Notes under the pieces: generated by a model
What the model saw: only the letters and a program-made list of their open reading frames with translations
The model's database searches: none
Told to the model about the DNA's origin: nothing
Assembly (NCBI RefSeq): GCF_003073045.1
Contig: NC_037597.1
Coordinates: 25,310,158-25,374,157 of the forward strand
DNA length: 64,000 nucleotides
Origin: Pomacea canaliculata
Taxonomy: Eukaryota; Mollusca; Gastropoda; Architaenioglossa; Ampullariidae
Reading direction: 5' to 3'
Translations under genes and position numbers: made by a program
Shown here: positions 1 through 12,416 of the stretch, in pieces
Position numbering within the stretch: the stretch's first letter is position 1
How the letters are laid out: each line of letters opens with the position of its first letter

Positions 1-168
1 CGACGGCACTGTCGTTTTAGACAGGTTTACCTGTCTACCTAGACAGGTTTACCTGTCTACCTCAGGAAGAACATTTGTGGGTGACTTGTGGTGAAGTATT
101 TGTAAGTCTCGTGTCCTCGGTGAATGAAGTGTTTACAGTATCGGATTTCCAGGTGCTGTGGAACTTAC

Positions 169-1452
169 TGATCTGTGGCACCGTTGGTGGACGGACGGCG
201 GTGTACGTCAGTTGAAACCCTTCGTCTGTGACATTGGTGTCCGTGACAAAGCGAATAAACATTTGTAGACCGCTGCTTTCTAATGGTGTACACCAGTAAC
301 TGCAGTACTCCCCCAGAAGGGCGGCGGATGACGAATTGCCTATAGTTAGTAAAAAATGTTTGTTTTTTTAAAAAAACGGTGTGTTTACAGAACTACAACA
401 ACGGTGCACAATCAAAACCGAAATAATAATGCTTTGAAAACAAATTCTCTACACATCTCTTACTGGTCTTGCTTCTGGTGCTTTGCTTTACTAAATATTT
501 AAATTTATACATAAAGTACATGATTTGTGGAGATATTTATATGTATCAACACAAAAATAGTATACGAGACTACATACTTAGACTGACTTGGTTACTATTT
601 ATTTTTACAGTATAAACAATATTTTTTTTTAGGGCGGGGAGTCGCTTCAGTGTTAACCTCTAAGCTTCATATATTTATTTGCATGAAGCTTGGAAATATT
701 CGTAATATTCAGGTTTTGCTATAGGTATCCTTCGACGTCAGCCTAGGGGATATGAATACTTACCATCGTAGATGCTAATGTAGTCCTTGGTGCACCCAGC
801 CACGTGCTCTATGTCCACGTAGGTGGCCGTCAGCCTCACCACGTAGTTGAAAGAAGCTGTGATCCGCCATTCACAACTCATGTTGCTAAGCATGTCAGAA
901 AACATGTGATGAAGTGGTGTGCCACTCAGTACTGTATCTTGTCTCTCTCTCTCACACACACACACAAACACACTCACGCACGCACACGCTAATAAATGCG
1001 AACGAGTAGTTTGTTAGTCCTTTGGGCCGGTTCAAAAGGGTTGGCACACAACATATTTCACGGGAAAAATATAATACACAATAGATGAAAAATATCTACA
1101 AATAAAAGAATAAATATTTCCATACGATCATGTGAAAAAGTTGCACCATGTTTTTCATTGCTCATCATTTCTAAAGCTAACTCATTAATAAAAAGCGAAA
1201 CAAGTATAGGGCAACACACATCTCCTTGCTTAATTCCCTCATGCGATAAATGCGTTTGTGAGTATGTGCACTCACTATTTTAGCCTCTAAGGAGTTAGTG
1301 TTGAGAAACGAAACCTTCATTACTTTTCGTATCCATTTGGAAAACCAGGTGAACTGAGGACTATGTCTGTTCCAGGGAAGGCTCGCAGATTGAGAGGTAG
1401 CGAATTGATACAGCCAGCTGTGGTGTCTGCACACAGTTTGTAACAACAACAA

Positions 1453-1487
<35 letters not shown>

Positions 1488-2016
1488 ACAGCAACAGCAA
1501 CAGAGTGAAACAAAATGCCTTTAGTCCCCCATCGACATATTTCACATTTCTCTCTTTAGTTTCTATAATATGCAGGCGCGAGAGAGGAAGAGGCGGGCTA
1601 CAGAAGAAAGAAGGGGGATATAGAGTAAGATGGAACGAACTAGAGCAGGGAACAACAGTTAGAGCTAAACAAGGAAGAACCTAGAGGAATGGGGAAGAAA
1701 AAAAGACAGATGAGAAAATGGACATAAACAGAGGTCTCCAATGAGAACTAGAGAAGGGAGCTAGCGGAGGAATGGAGAGTGGGGGAGGAGAAAGGATGAC
1801 AAGAAGAACAAGAAAAGTTTGCGACTTGAAAGATGATTATTAAAAGCTGAAGAAAAAGAACAAGAGAAAGAAGAAAAGAGAAGAAAGAGAAGTAGGGTGG
1901 TTAGAAGACAGCGACACACAAGGAGAAAGGGAAGGTCGGGTACCCGATTTTATACCTGCAATGAAGATGAAAAATCCACTCAGCACAAGGGGTAGATAGT
2001 GTAATGAATTGCTCAT
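169..2016 (-). CDS. CUB-domain single-pass membrane protein, copy A (partial; 3' exon lies outside window)
   Basis: This is the 5' part of the gene seen whole at 15,378-18,209. Exon 1 (1,956-2,016) encodes a signal peptide starting MSNSLHYLPLVLSGFF and ends at a CAG|GTATAA donor in phase 1. Exon 2 (764-931) encodes the first CUB half: Cys-Glu-Trp, then Cys-Thr-Lys-Asp-Tyr and Ile-Tyr-Asp-Gly, the usual CUB beta-strand signature. Exon 4 (169-299) encodes the second half (YWCTPLESSGLQMFIRFVTD) and ends at an ATCA|GTAAGT donor in phase 1. Joining exons 2 and 4 needs a short linking exon; a 22-nt candidate at 464-485 restores phase but has a poor acceptor. The transmembrane exon must lie before base 1. 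The CUB fold is usually extracellular and binds protein or glycan. The ligand here is unknown. Confidence 0.75.
948..970. repeat. CA-rich dinucleotide run
   Basis: A CT/CA run sits immediately upstream, on the minus strand, of the acceptor of CUB exon 2, where it forms part of the pyrimidine/GT tract. The matching run in copy B (about 17,113-17,155) has a different length. Confidence 0.6.
1441..1503. repeat. CAA/CAG trinucleotide microsatellite (copy A)
   Basis: Mixed CAA and CAG triplets lie inside intron 1 of the CUB gene. The long leucine run read on the minus strand is a by-product of this repeat and is not a gene. Copy B (17,613-17,692) is longer and has a different CAG to CAA arrangement, so the tract has changed since the duplication. 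Confidence 0.85.
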
Positions 2017-4576
2017 GGTCTCCCGAGCTCCAGGCAGGACGACACAAGACACAAAGATATGACTGGGACTCGGGGTCTGCTTCCTGTCCCCTTCACACTT
2101 CGTGTACCTCCATTTCCCTACTGCTAGTAACCGTGCTTACATGGAACTTATTGCCCGTTGCCGCGTTAAACAAGGCCACAGGGACAGATAGAAATCCAGT
2201 CATGGTTGCCAAACCCGAAAACATGTTCGTTCTTGATGAGACCCGAGACGCACCCAAGACACCTAGTACAGATCCTTCCTACCCCTTCCTTTGTTGATTT
2301 GTAATAAAGCTTCTTTACACAATGCAGGCCCCTAGCTCGTGTGCACAGTTGCAGCGACTGTGGGCTGCTCCACTCATTCGAGCTTTTTCCAAATGATTGC
2401 TTCAAGACTGAGAGACACCAGGCACAAAACTAATTTGAAACAAAGAACTACTCGGGTCTTGTAGCCCTCATGTCTGTCTGTTTGTGTGTACGGCAACATG
2501 TTTGTTACTTCAGCTTGCTCAGTTCATTCTCAGATATCGCATTCAAGTAAAGAAAGACGTTAAACCCGATTCGAAATGTTTAATAAAGGTTGTTTTAAAT
2601 GAAAGGAGGTGTTACAACGCTATCAGGATTTATTAATCTTAACATTTTATTTTAAAATAATAAAAGAATTATGCTTTTCCATATTGTGTCATTTGTTTCC
2701 ACTGCCCACCGCCTCGATCTTAAGGCGCAGTTTTCATTGTCATGAGCCTTACAGAGCGGTTGTAGAGATTGTACCCTTGCGCAGGGTATCAGGGTATGCA
2801 GAGCATGTCGAAGACTTGGCACCCAGCCAGGGAGTATTTCTAAACCGTCGCACACACAGCGAATCACGAGGGTGTGAATTGGAATTAACAGTCAGGAGCT
2901 CGATTGTCATGTCCTGATCGGCCCTGGGCGGGGCGTGTGAGAAAATGTTATCGACCCTGAGTGGGGCGTGTGTGAAAATGTGATCATCTCTGGGAGGCCT
3001 GCGAAGACAAGAGAGAGGCAGAGTGACCGGTCAAGTGCTGGTGATAGCGATGTCAAAGACCACTATTCATGGCTGGTGCTAAAAACGCTTGTTGCAGGTG
3101 AATGTTTCATAATAGAATTGAGGGTTAGACGTAGCCTGTATAGTTTACAAAGTTTGTTTATTGTGCCAATGTCTATGGATGTCTGATCTTTAACATCTGC
3201 CACGTGACACAAGGAATAAAGCTGCACTACAAGGTGTGGCTGCTCACCTCACAGGCAATAACATCATCAGCAAGCGTCAGGTGACAACTGCACCTTTTAA
3301 CTCCCTTGAGCATCAGGCTTACGTGCTGTGTAACCTAAATAATAGACGTTTGTAGAGAAAAAAATGATTATCCATATCAATATGAAAAAAAACACACACA
3401 CCCTTTCAATGGAAGTTTTCTTACATGCATCACTCAAAAGAATAGATATCATGTAAAAAATCTTAATTTAGTTTGTTTTATTTTGTTACTGTACACAAAA
3501 ATAGGACGTGGTAACAGGCAAGTTGTGCATAGTTGTGTATGTTGTTGGCAACGACCGATTATCAATATACAATCTGTTCATCATCTAGATCAATTGCAAG
3601 AAAACAATCACATGGTTTAAAAGTGTCATGTTGTCCAAAATAGATCGATTGCCTGATAAATCACTTCCATTAATTTTTTTTTATTGCTAAGCATTTATTG
3701 ATGAGCTGAAAAAAAGTTTGCTTTGTTTTCATTCATCACAAACAAGGAAAGTTTGCCTTAGCTATCATCATCATGTCATTGACAATATGATAATGACAAT
3801 ACTAGCAGTTTCCAGCAACACACACTTCAATACAGCCCTTACCATCTCTATAAGCATAAAGCAGTCAGTGAGGTACTACCAACAATCTTGATATTGAAAC
3901 ACACAGCATCTGACCCTCAAGAATACATTGTAAACGGGTCTACACAGAGGTTTGGCTGAAGAAGAAAGGTGTTTGAAGTCATCAGTTATATTCAAAATCC
4001 CAATGTGGCGAAGTTTTGACCACCTGCATTGTTTCACGTGCTTTAATCACAGCTATAAAATGTTTTTCATCTGCATTTTCATTATTTAAGGTTAAGTGTT
4101 TTAGTGGCACCCTGCTTAGGTCATACAACCAACACTTGCGTAGATTTTGCTACCCTAGTCTCTTCCTGAATCCTTTTAGTGGGTTTTGTCTATTTGTCCT
4201 CTAAGGTTTAAAACTTTCCTATACCTTTAATAACCTGATAATAAGCAAACGACCTCTCATCCTCATCCTCCTCGTCATCAAAATGTTGGTTTGGTAACAT
4301 TTCCTGTAACATTACAGCATATGCTAAAAATGATTACACACACATGTCCAGGTATTTTTGTCTTAGTTCTACATGTTAAGCAGAATACCTTCTGTACAAA
4401 TGAAAGCTTGTTACACATGTTAAACCATAAAAGGAAAAATGGCAAAATGTATCAAAGACCTAAGAAGGAAACAGCTGTCATTTCAAATTCAAACTATAAT
4501 ATGGTTGATAATCATTGCATGTAAACATTACAGAAAAAATAAGAATCAGTAACCGTCTTCAGATGATCCTGTGCTT
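2017..4576. other. Intergenic region between CUB gene and RNF216-like gene, copy A
   Basis: I see no convincing coding exon here on either strand. It holds the promoter side of the CUB gene and the 3' flank of the RNF216-like gene. A short GC-richer duplication near 2,915-2,980 (two versions of a GGGGCGTGTG...AAAATGT motif) is present once in copy B. Relative to copy B this region lacks 388 bp near 4,335, between two ATTAC motifs. Confidence 0.6.
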
Positions 4577-4619
4577 TCAGATGAAAACATATCCTCTTCC
4601 AATCCTCCCATCTTCTTCT

Positions 4620-4651
<32 letters not shown>

Positions 4652-7600
4652 TTCCTCCTCCTCCTCTTCTTCTTCCTCCTCCCCCTCTTCTTCCTCCTCT
4701 TCCTCCTCCTCCTCATCATCATAATCATTATCATCACTACCACTACCACCACCACCACCACCATCACCATCACCATCATCATCATCATCATCATTTTCTT
4801 CTTCTTCTTCTTCTTCTTCTTCTTCTTCTTCACTGGTATCAGAATATGGTTCCTGCTGATCTATAGACCCTGGAAGAAAGATACTCCAGAAAAGCTGTAC
4901 CAATCAAATTGCCTATGAGAGCATGCTTGTATACTGTACAATGTGTTGTAGAGTTGTTCTAATAGTAACACAAGAGAACATCAGCAGACAAGAACAAAGA
5001 CAAACAGATGCTAATTACAATAAATAATTTCAAGCATACAATAAAATATAATGGAAATAGTCTTTATGCTCTTTTCTGTCAAATAAGTATCTTTCCTACA
5101 AACTACATAATGAGGAAATTAAAAAATAACACCTGTGCAATTACCTGGACAAAAATTAAAAAGATGAGAAACTGTTAAAAATAAACTAATTACAGAATGG
5201 AGGCAATAAACTAATTACAGAATACAGATGATAGTGTAATAACAGAGTAGAAGTAAACTAATTACAGAGTAGAGTTAATAAAACAAACAGTTTACACGGA
5301 ATGGAGATGAGAGGAACGGAAAGAATTGCAAGACTAACCATTCTTAAGATGCTGAAGAGGGTCATGCTTGAGCTGGATGTCAGCAGCATCAGGATATTTC
5401 TGCAGGTACTCTGCCTTGGCCTTTGCAGCTGCCTCCTCCATCTCCCGTTGGTGCAGCGCATTCATGTCTTCATCATAACAACTGCAAGCATCCAGTCAAA
5501 TCTTTCCTTAAGCATCTTCATGCTTGAAAAGACTACAATGGCAAATCTTGTTTACAGACGTATAGTTTTATGAATTCCTTCCAGGAAGACTAAATGCTGT
5601 TTTTTTAACTATGTGTATTGTATACTTTTGAATTTATATGTTAAATATATTAGAAAAATGTATTGTAACAATTAACATATAAATAGAGAAATACTCTGAG
5701 ATCATATAATGATCATTAGCACCAAGTTTGAATCTTTGGAAATGAAATGACTGTACAAGATACAACAATAATAAATACTGTAGGTGAAGAGACAAACAAA
5801 TAAATGACTGTATATGGGACAGAATCATGTCACTTACCTACATGTACATTGGCCACAATATTTTTACTACCACCGAATGAACTATCATCAACAAAATACA
5901 GGTCAATTGTTTTTGTTTTGAAGTGTCTGAAGTAATCTGCTGAGGCTGTCTGGTAGAAAACTAAATCTCATTTCTTTGTAGGGAAAAATGTTTCAGGAGT
6001 TTAGAGGTCTTCATACACAACAGACATTACAAAATACTACAAAGAGTGTCTGCTACCGTGTTCTATCGAAATGGGAGTAGTCAATGTCTCGAGCTCGGCA
6101 TACATAGCAGCTGGTGGCTCCACAAACACATGTCATTTTGTTGCAGCCAGACTCTTTCACAAATTGCTTTCCACATTGATGACATTTGCGAATCATAGCT
6201 TCTGTTACCCTCTTCTCAATGAAAGTTCGCATGTCCGTCTCCTTTTGTTTTTCAACCTCACTGCACTTCAGAGGAATGTGATTTGGTTCTCGACACAGTC
6301 TGTAAAAATTATTGCACACATACTTTGTAAATTCTACAGCCGATACATATTTGCACATCACAGGCGCAACTGCTAAAAAGTAAAAAAATATGTTCTATGC
6401 TCTTTGTGCAGTGCCAAAATCATCATTTACTACTAACATGATGATAACACAGTCATGCCATGTACAAATATAGCAATAGGAAACTATAATCTTCAGTAAG
6501 AATAGACATATCTGCTTAATAATAATCATAAAAAAGTAAATCTTTTAGTAGTACATGCTGCAGAAAAAATAAACATAAACACTTTTATATTTTATATTTT
6601 CTGAGAAATACAAGGTAATGCTTACTTCAAAGAAGATATGGAATAATGCATTTTAAAAACTACCTATATTTTAATATTTTTGATTCTCAGAAAACTAAAT
6701 GAATATTTTGCAGCAGTAAAGTGCTTATGTGTCTATAATTTTCAAGGCGCTATTTGCCAAAAGGGATAATCTTAAGCAGATTTTCTTCCTCACTGCACTA
6801 CAAAGAAATAAAACAACCCAACCTGCAAGAGTCCTTCAAACACTCAGGGTTTAGGCACTTGAACACGCGATCATTTTTGTCAGGCATGATTGTGGCAAAG
6901 CTGCAGAATGGGCAGTCAACAAGGTCTTCGATGCCAGCACTGCGAACCTCTTCTTCCTGCAGTTTCTTCAACATCTGAGAATAAAGTTTGCTTAATTAAT
7001 CAATGCTGGAAGTAAGAAGTGTTGGGGGAGGTCTAGTATTAATTGTATAATGAAAGCTGGATATTCTGATTTATATTACAGCATTAAAGTTAATTGAATT
7101 ATTTAATCCCTTTTATCCTGGGTTTTAAAACCAGGATATCCAAAAATATTTGTATTTTACTTAAAGCTGCTTTAAGCTTCTTTATGAACACAAATAATTC
7201 TGATTATTCAGATGTTTATAAAAATTTATTTAAAAAAAAAATCCCAAAGTATTTCAATGTTTCTCAATATAATTACACAAAATTCAGCATAGCAAAAGCA
7301 TATCTCGAGATATGTGTATGTGTGTGTAGTGTTAGTGTGTTGGTAGTGGTAGTGGGTGGTTTCAGTCTGACATAATAAAACAATCACTGCACTCACTCAT
7401 GGCAATTTCACCATGCATATAAAAGTCATGTCATGAAACTTCCTATGTAAACAAATATCTGCAGTACACAACATGAAATGCAAGCAAGAAATGAACAATA
7501 CCTCAAAAGAAATGTAAACTGACCTTTGAGAAGATGGAAGCTGGTAAAAGACTTTTGAGCACAGAGAGTGGAATTTCATGCTTACAGTAACCCGTGAGGC

Positions 7601-10600
7601 AAGGGAATTTCGTTTTTCCTGATTAAGAAAAAAAAAAAACAGACATAAAAATGTTGAAAAACAAAAACTTCGGCAGACAAATTTCAGCAACAGTGTCAAT
7701 GAAACTAACACATAACAAAGACAGATTTAAATTACAAATTTTCTATAAAAAAAAATTACTTAAAAAAAAAAACCTAAACATTAGACACAGTAGAAATAAG
7801 CATTATAGCTACTGGACTGACCCTCATTGAATGAAGTTTTGGCAGAAAATACAATACAGTTTTGGCAGAAAAGATGTCCATCTGCACAGCAACTCATTTC
7901 CTCAAAAAGGCATTCTTCTTCAAAACAACAAGGACATTCATAAAGCTCATTTTTGTCTCTTGCTGCATTGATTTTAGCCGTTCGCATCTTTTCCTTCTGG
8001 TCTAAATAGTCTGTAAAGAAGCATGAGTAAAAAATGGTGGCACTTTCTACATCGATGCATAATATTCCTTTTCAGCTATTTACAATGCACACTATTCAAT
8101 ATCATGAACTATGCAACAAAATTTCTTTGATAAATTCCAACAGATTTGTTTTTTTTTTATTTGGATTCTGCTGTTGTTTAGGAACACTTTAAAGAATCAA
8201 ATACTTTGACATATGGACACGACCTTTGATTTAACCTGTAATACAGAAAAGGCTATGAGGAAACAGAAACTACCAAAATCTGCTTGGTACACAATTAGGT
8301 TACACATTGATACATAATTAGTACTTGCCTTTTTTTTTTGTCCACTAAGATAGCAATCACATGTGGATTTCCTTTCACAAAGTTGAGAAACAGGGTTCAA
8401 AATATGTACACTGTTGCTTAACTCAGCTGAGACATGATGCCTTTTCAAAGACCATCATTAACCCCAAGGGACATAATGCACTGGGTATGTTAAATCAATT
8501 ATATCTAGTTCTTCTTGATGCAATTTGTGGAACACATTTGGTTTGACTTACCTCTTACAATATGTTCATTTTTGGTATACCAAAGTTCATAGAAAAAATA
8601 TTCATCAGGCTCCTGTGGATACTCCAAAGGCAAAAACATGGGTGATTTCCGCAGTTTTTTGGACTGGCCTCCACGAGCTGTTTCACAAAGAATATAGGTT
8701 TAAGTGTTGTATAAAATTGTTTCACGTAATCTAGAAGTACTTATGCTTTAAACAGGGATCTTATTATTGTAAGTTTCATGTAAGCATAAATTGCTTTAAA
8801 CTTTATGACAACAAAAGTGAAATAAAAAGGTTTTTATCCATTATACATTCTTATACATTATATGGGCCAGGGCTTCTGCTTACGCAAAAAATTCAGTACA
8901 GTACGCATTAAAAGTTCGGAGGACCCCTTCAATTTTCGTCAATGGGGTCCCCTTCAAATTTGGGCGAAGAACAGGGACCCCTTAAAAATCCGAAGAAGGG
9001 GTCCCTGGGACCCCAAAGAATTTAGCCTTAGCAGAAGCCCTGTGGGCTACATCAAACTTTTCAAGTATCCTTGAAAATTAAGCATATTATAACACAATTA
9101 GCTTGGAGATATTGGTAAAGACTTTCAAATACACATATTTATGGTCAGTGTGAAGAAAATATATTTTTTACAAAAATTGATAAGTGCACTAAGGGCATTG
9201 TCTTACTCAAGATATCTGCCATGGTCGCTTCTAATTCTTGAACAATTGGGAGAAAATGATATTTATGCTTCTTAACAACTTTTTTGACAAAGCTATGTCT
9301 GAATGTATAAAAGTCATAGTTGAGCTGAGCCCAAACATGACTTGTGTAGTTCTCCTTCATCTCTTTTCCTTCATCCATAAAAGTGCCTTGAGGATCTGGA
9401 AACTTGGCAAGAAAGTCCTAAAATAGGAAGAAAGACAAGTTATTATAGTGCAGGATAAAATGTTGAATGATGTGATGTGGAGAAGGTGACAGATGAATGT
9501 TGAGGAAACGAATGATATGTCCAAACCTTGAGGCACTCCAGTTTGATGCCCCAGGTGGTGCATCAAATTTCCCTAGTTGACCAGCTGTTGGCAATGGGTG
9601 CCTTATTCCATAGAGGGTTGAGTAAGTTAAGGCAGTGAGGAAGAGGAGATGGACAAAACCTTAACTAACAGCTGGTCCTGTGAAAAATGAGCTCTAACAC
9701 CTCACATCACAATGAACAAAAAGTCAAGAGGCAAGCTTTACCATCTCATGAAAGCTATTGGTGTCCAGAGACAAGCCACAGGCCAACTCATCTGACTACT
9801 AAACCATTATGGGGTTAATAATGAAAACAAGATTTGTATGGTATACTCACACTCATAAGGATCATGCTCATAGCACTTAAGAACAAGAACAACATACAAG
9901 GGACAGAATAACAAACAAACAACATACGAAGAACAGAAGGATAAACAGCAATAATGATGGCGAATAAAAGACAAAGACAGAAAATGCAAACAAGAACCAA
10001 GTAACAAGAACTGAGAGGATTGTGATTTTGCAAAAGAAGACAAGTAGGGACGTTGCAATAAGCGGAAAAAAGGGGAAAAGGGTGTGAAAGGACTAGCATC
10101 ATGTGAACTGTTGATAGGAGCAATGCTTTAGAAAGAGGTACATTTTCAGCACACGTTTGAAGGAATCGATTGCGGGTAGGTGGCAGATATAGAAAGGAAG
10201 AGAGTTCCCTGTTTTGCTGAATGATAACTAAATATCATGTGACCATATGTTTTTGTTCTAGTGACAGGAATAGTTAGGAGACATGTGTCAGACAATTAAA
10301 GAGAGTATCTGTCAACTACAACAGTTGTTCATATTTTGCATCACTGTTAGTGCACCCTGTTTAACTAGAGATTCATTGCCCTCAAACACTATATCTTTTC
10401 ATGTACCCGTAAAATATGAAAGAAATAACCCAGCAGGAAAATGCTAACCTCCACGGTAAAATCCAGTCTCTGCAAACGCTGTTTGTGTGACAGTTTTGTC
10501 TGTTTCTCAACCAGATCTTTCAAGCGAGGGTAGTCTTTTCGCTCAAACATGTCTTCAGCTATCATCTTCACCCGATCTTTCATGTGCTTTGCTCCTTCAA

Positions 10601-12416
10601 GCCTATGATATATATAGTTGGGATCACAGTCTGGGAAGATTTCTTGCAGGCTGTCAATCTCAGACTGCAAATCTTCAAGGGAAGCACTTGTATCAAATGC
10701 TATTTCTGTTGTATTAAGATAGAAGGATGACGACAACAATAAGGAGGAGGAAGAGTTGAACATCAAAATGTAATCATAGTCATATATTAAACACATTTCA
10801 AGGCATATAATTTTGCTGAGAATATTTTCTGATTTTAAATGCAGCAGTTCTTTCCCTAAAAACAGCATTTTAGCATTTTCGAAACTCCAGCTAAAACTGC
10901 CAGCACTGTCACTGGCTTTTCCACATATCAGATAAATCATTATATGTTTATAGATAAGTAGCACTGTCAACAATACATGAATGAAAATCAACTAAAATAT
11001 TTCTAATCATAAAAATATTATAATGTGGAGATGAACACTTTAAATGGATGAAAGCTGAAATCAACTTGGGAGAAAAACTGATGCAAATGGGAACAAAATG
11101 CTATTATCATTTCACACCAAAGTTAAGTGAATAAGCAACAAATAGGGTGATTTACATCAGAGAAAGCAAAATGTTTGCTTACCAGATGGCCTTTTCTCCA
11201 GAGATGATGCTGGACTGTACATGTCTGCTTCAGTCTGGCTTCCTCGCTCTAGCATTGTCAATTCATCAATCACAACCTGTATCCGATCTTTTTTATAGTA
11301 ATGGGCCTCAACGAGAGCATATATCTCGTTCTGGTCCCTGTGTGGAAACACCTTAGAAATTGTTCTCATATCACGATACACAGGGTCATCCCTGTAAAGT
11401 GAATCATCTGACTGAGAGTTGTCTAAGCCCTGTGGCAACTCCTCCAGTAAACCCTTTGACCCGACACCTTCTACCATGTTTGCAAGAGTCTTTCGCAAAG
11501 AATCTAGTTCATCCTTGTTGTCCCCTTCCCTTTCAAGCATTTCATAAATTACTGATGGATGAATATCTGGAAACTCAGCAATGAGTTTAATTGCATTATC
11601 AAATATGGAATCACCTTGTGCAAAATGGTTATAATCACCATTTTCCCTTTTGGCTCTGGTAAGAAATGTTTCTGCTACTGTTTTCACTCGGTCTTCATTT
11701 TTAGCATATTGTTGCAGCATGATGTACACTTCTGTCAAGTCTAGAATAATGACAGGGCTATGTTCTTGTATCAATTGCACTACTTTTTTCACATCCTGGT
11801 TAAGCACATTTTCTGCCAAGTTTGTAGTTGCTCTGTTTGTTGCATTTATGACACCAGTAGGTGACTTGTCACCATCACTAATGTCTAACAAAGCTTCTGT
11901 GGTAATATCCAACCTGTCTGGGTTAGTTCTGTGCTTAGCTAATGTTTCATACACAAGGTGAAGGTTGGCATTAGGAAACACTGACTTGATTGTCCTAGCA
12001 TCTCCCTCTAATGACGTACTTTTCCAAAGTGTAGGTGGCAGAGTAGAAGAACTTGCTTGTGATTCACCTAAAGATGCTCCCACTTCATCTGACAAGTAAA
12101 TATTACTTTCATGACAGTTGTTTTCTATGCCAGCTTGCCTGGAACATTCAGTAAATGATGGTATTATGTTTCCGGTTACAGATAAAGAATTTATAGAACA
12201 TTTCAGCTGCTGTGTTGATTTTTCTGCATCATCTTGGTCAAGTGGGTCCCACATCTCATATTCAAGGGTACCCTGTGCACTGCCGCATGACTCACCAGCA
12301 CTGTCAGCATTCAGTGAACACTCTTCTCTACAGTCATTAGTCTTCGGTCGCTTGCTTGCTGAGCTGTAATCACCTGAAGAGGAGCCACAATCTGTGGCTG
12401 GTCTTTTTTCTGTCAT
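4577..12416 (-). CDS. RNF216: RNF216/TRIAD3-like RBR E3 ubiquitin-protein ligase, copy A (10 exons, 980 aa)
   Basis: Exons (minus strand order): 11,183-12,416; 10,449-10,705; 9,207-9,417; 8,552-8,677; 7,822-8,010; 7,524-7,618; 6,823-6,974; 6,057-6,299; 5,339-5,481; 4,577-4,869. All borders are GT-AG, phases agree, and the total is 2,943 nt. The start ATG at 12,416 has a good GCCATGA context. Residues about 138-467 hold five CUE/UBA-like helical repeats sharing a VFP/IFP...IYxxLE...DR pattern. RING1 starts near residue 635 (ECPCC...CADGHLFCQNC), the IBR near 725 (CPFC...CLNPEC) and RING2 near 794 (KCHQCG), with probable catalytic Cys807 in SGCNKMTC. The tail is a Glu/Asp tract. Family members pass ubiquitin through a RING2 cysteine thioester and regulate immune and autophagy signalling in vertebrates. 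Human RNF216 aligns over the last repeat and the RBR. Odd points are the acidic tail frame and the replaced HFC cysteine after RING2. Any role in this animal is inferred. Confidence 0.93.
4600..4832 (-). repeat. Coding acidic microsatellite (GAA/GAG/GAT tract), copy A
   Basis: On the plus strand this is a CTT/CCT/CAT triplet run. On the minus strand, in the frame set by the CAG|GG acceptor at 4,869/4,870, it reads as SDTSEEEE followed by Asp, Gly and a long Glu run, ending GRIGRGYVFI and a stop at 4,577. All three minus-strand frames are open across the tract, so only the splice phase shows which one is used. Confidence 0.85.
8868..9042. mobile_element. Small non-autonomous TIR element (MITE), copy A
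   Basis: The element is 175 bp with terminal inverted repeats CAGGGCTTCTGCT and AGCAGAAGCCCTG, and is flanked on both sides by TGGGC, a 5-bp target-site duplication. The interior contains GGGACCCC/GGGGTCCC palindromic pieces. It lies in the intron between RNF216 exons 3 and 4. The same element is in copy B (26,865-27,036), so it was there before the duplication. The CAGGG end fits hAT-type elements, but a 5-bp duplication is not the common 8 bp, so the superfamily is tentative. Confidence 0.8.

Noticed and set aside
1177-1545. Minus-strand frame with a long leucine run
   Set aside because: It is a by-product of the CAA/CAG microsatellite in an intron. The copy-B counterpart differs in length and sequence, and no splice support exists.
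4571-4918. Plus-strand frames of Phe/Leu/Ser/Thr runs over the acidic tract
   Set aside because: They are complements of the coding acidic microsatellite on the minus strand, whose splice phase and neighbours are solid.
5838-5947. Conserved stretch with a good GTAAGT donor, considered as an RNF216 exon between exons 8 and 9
   Set aside because: No acceptor gives a frame that fits both neighbours. Exon 8 joins directly to exon 9 in phase and the full coding length is a multiple of three. It may be a rare alternative exon.
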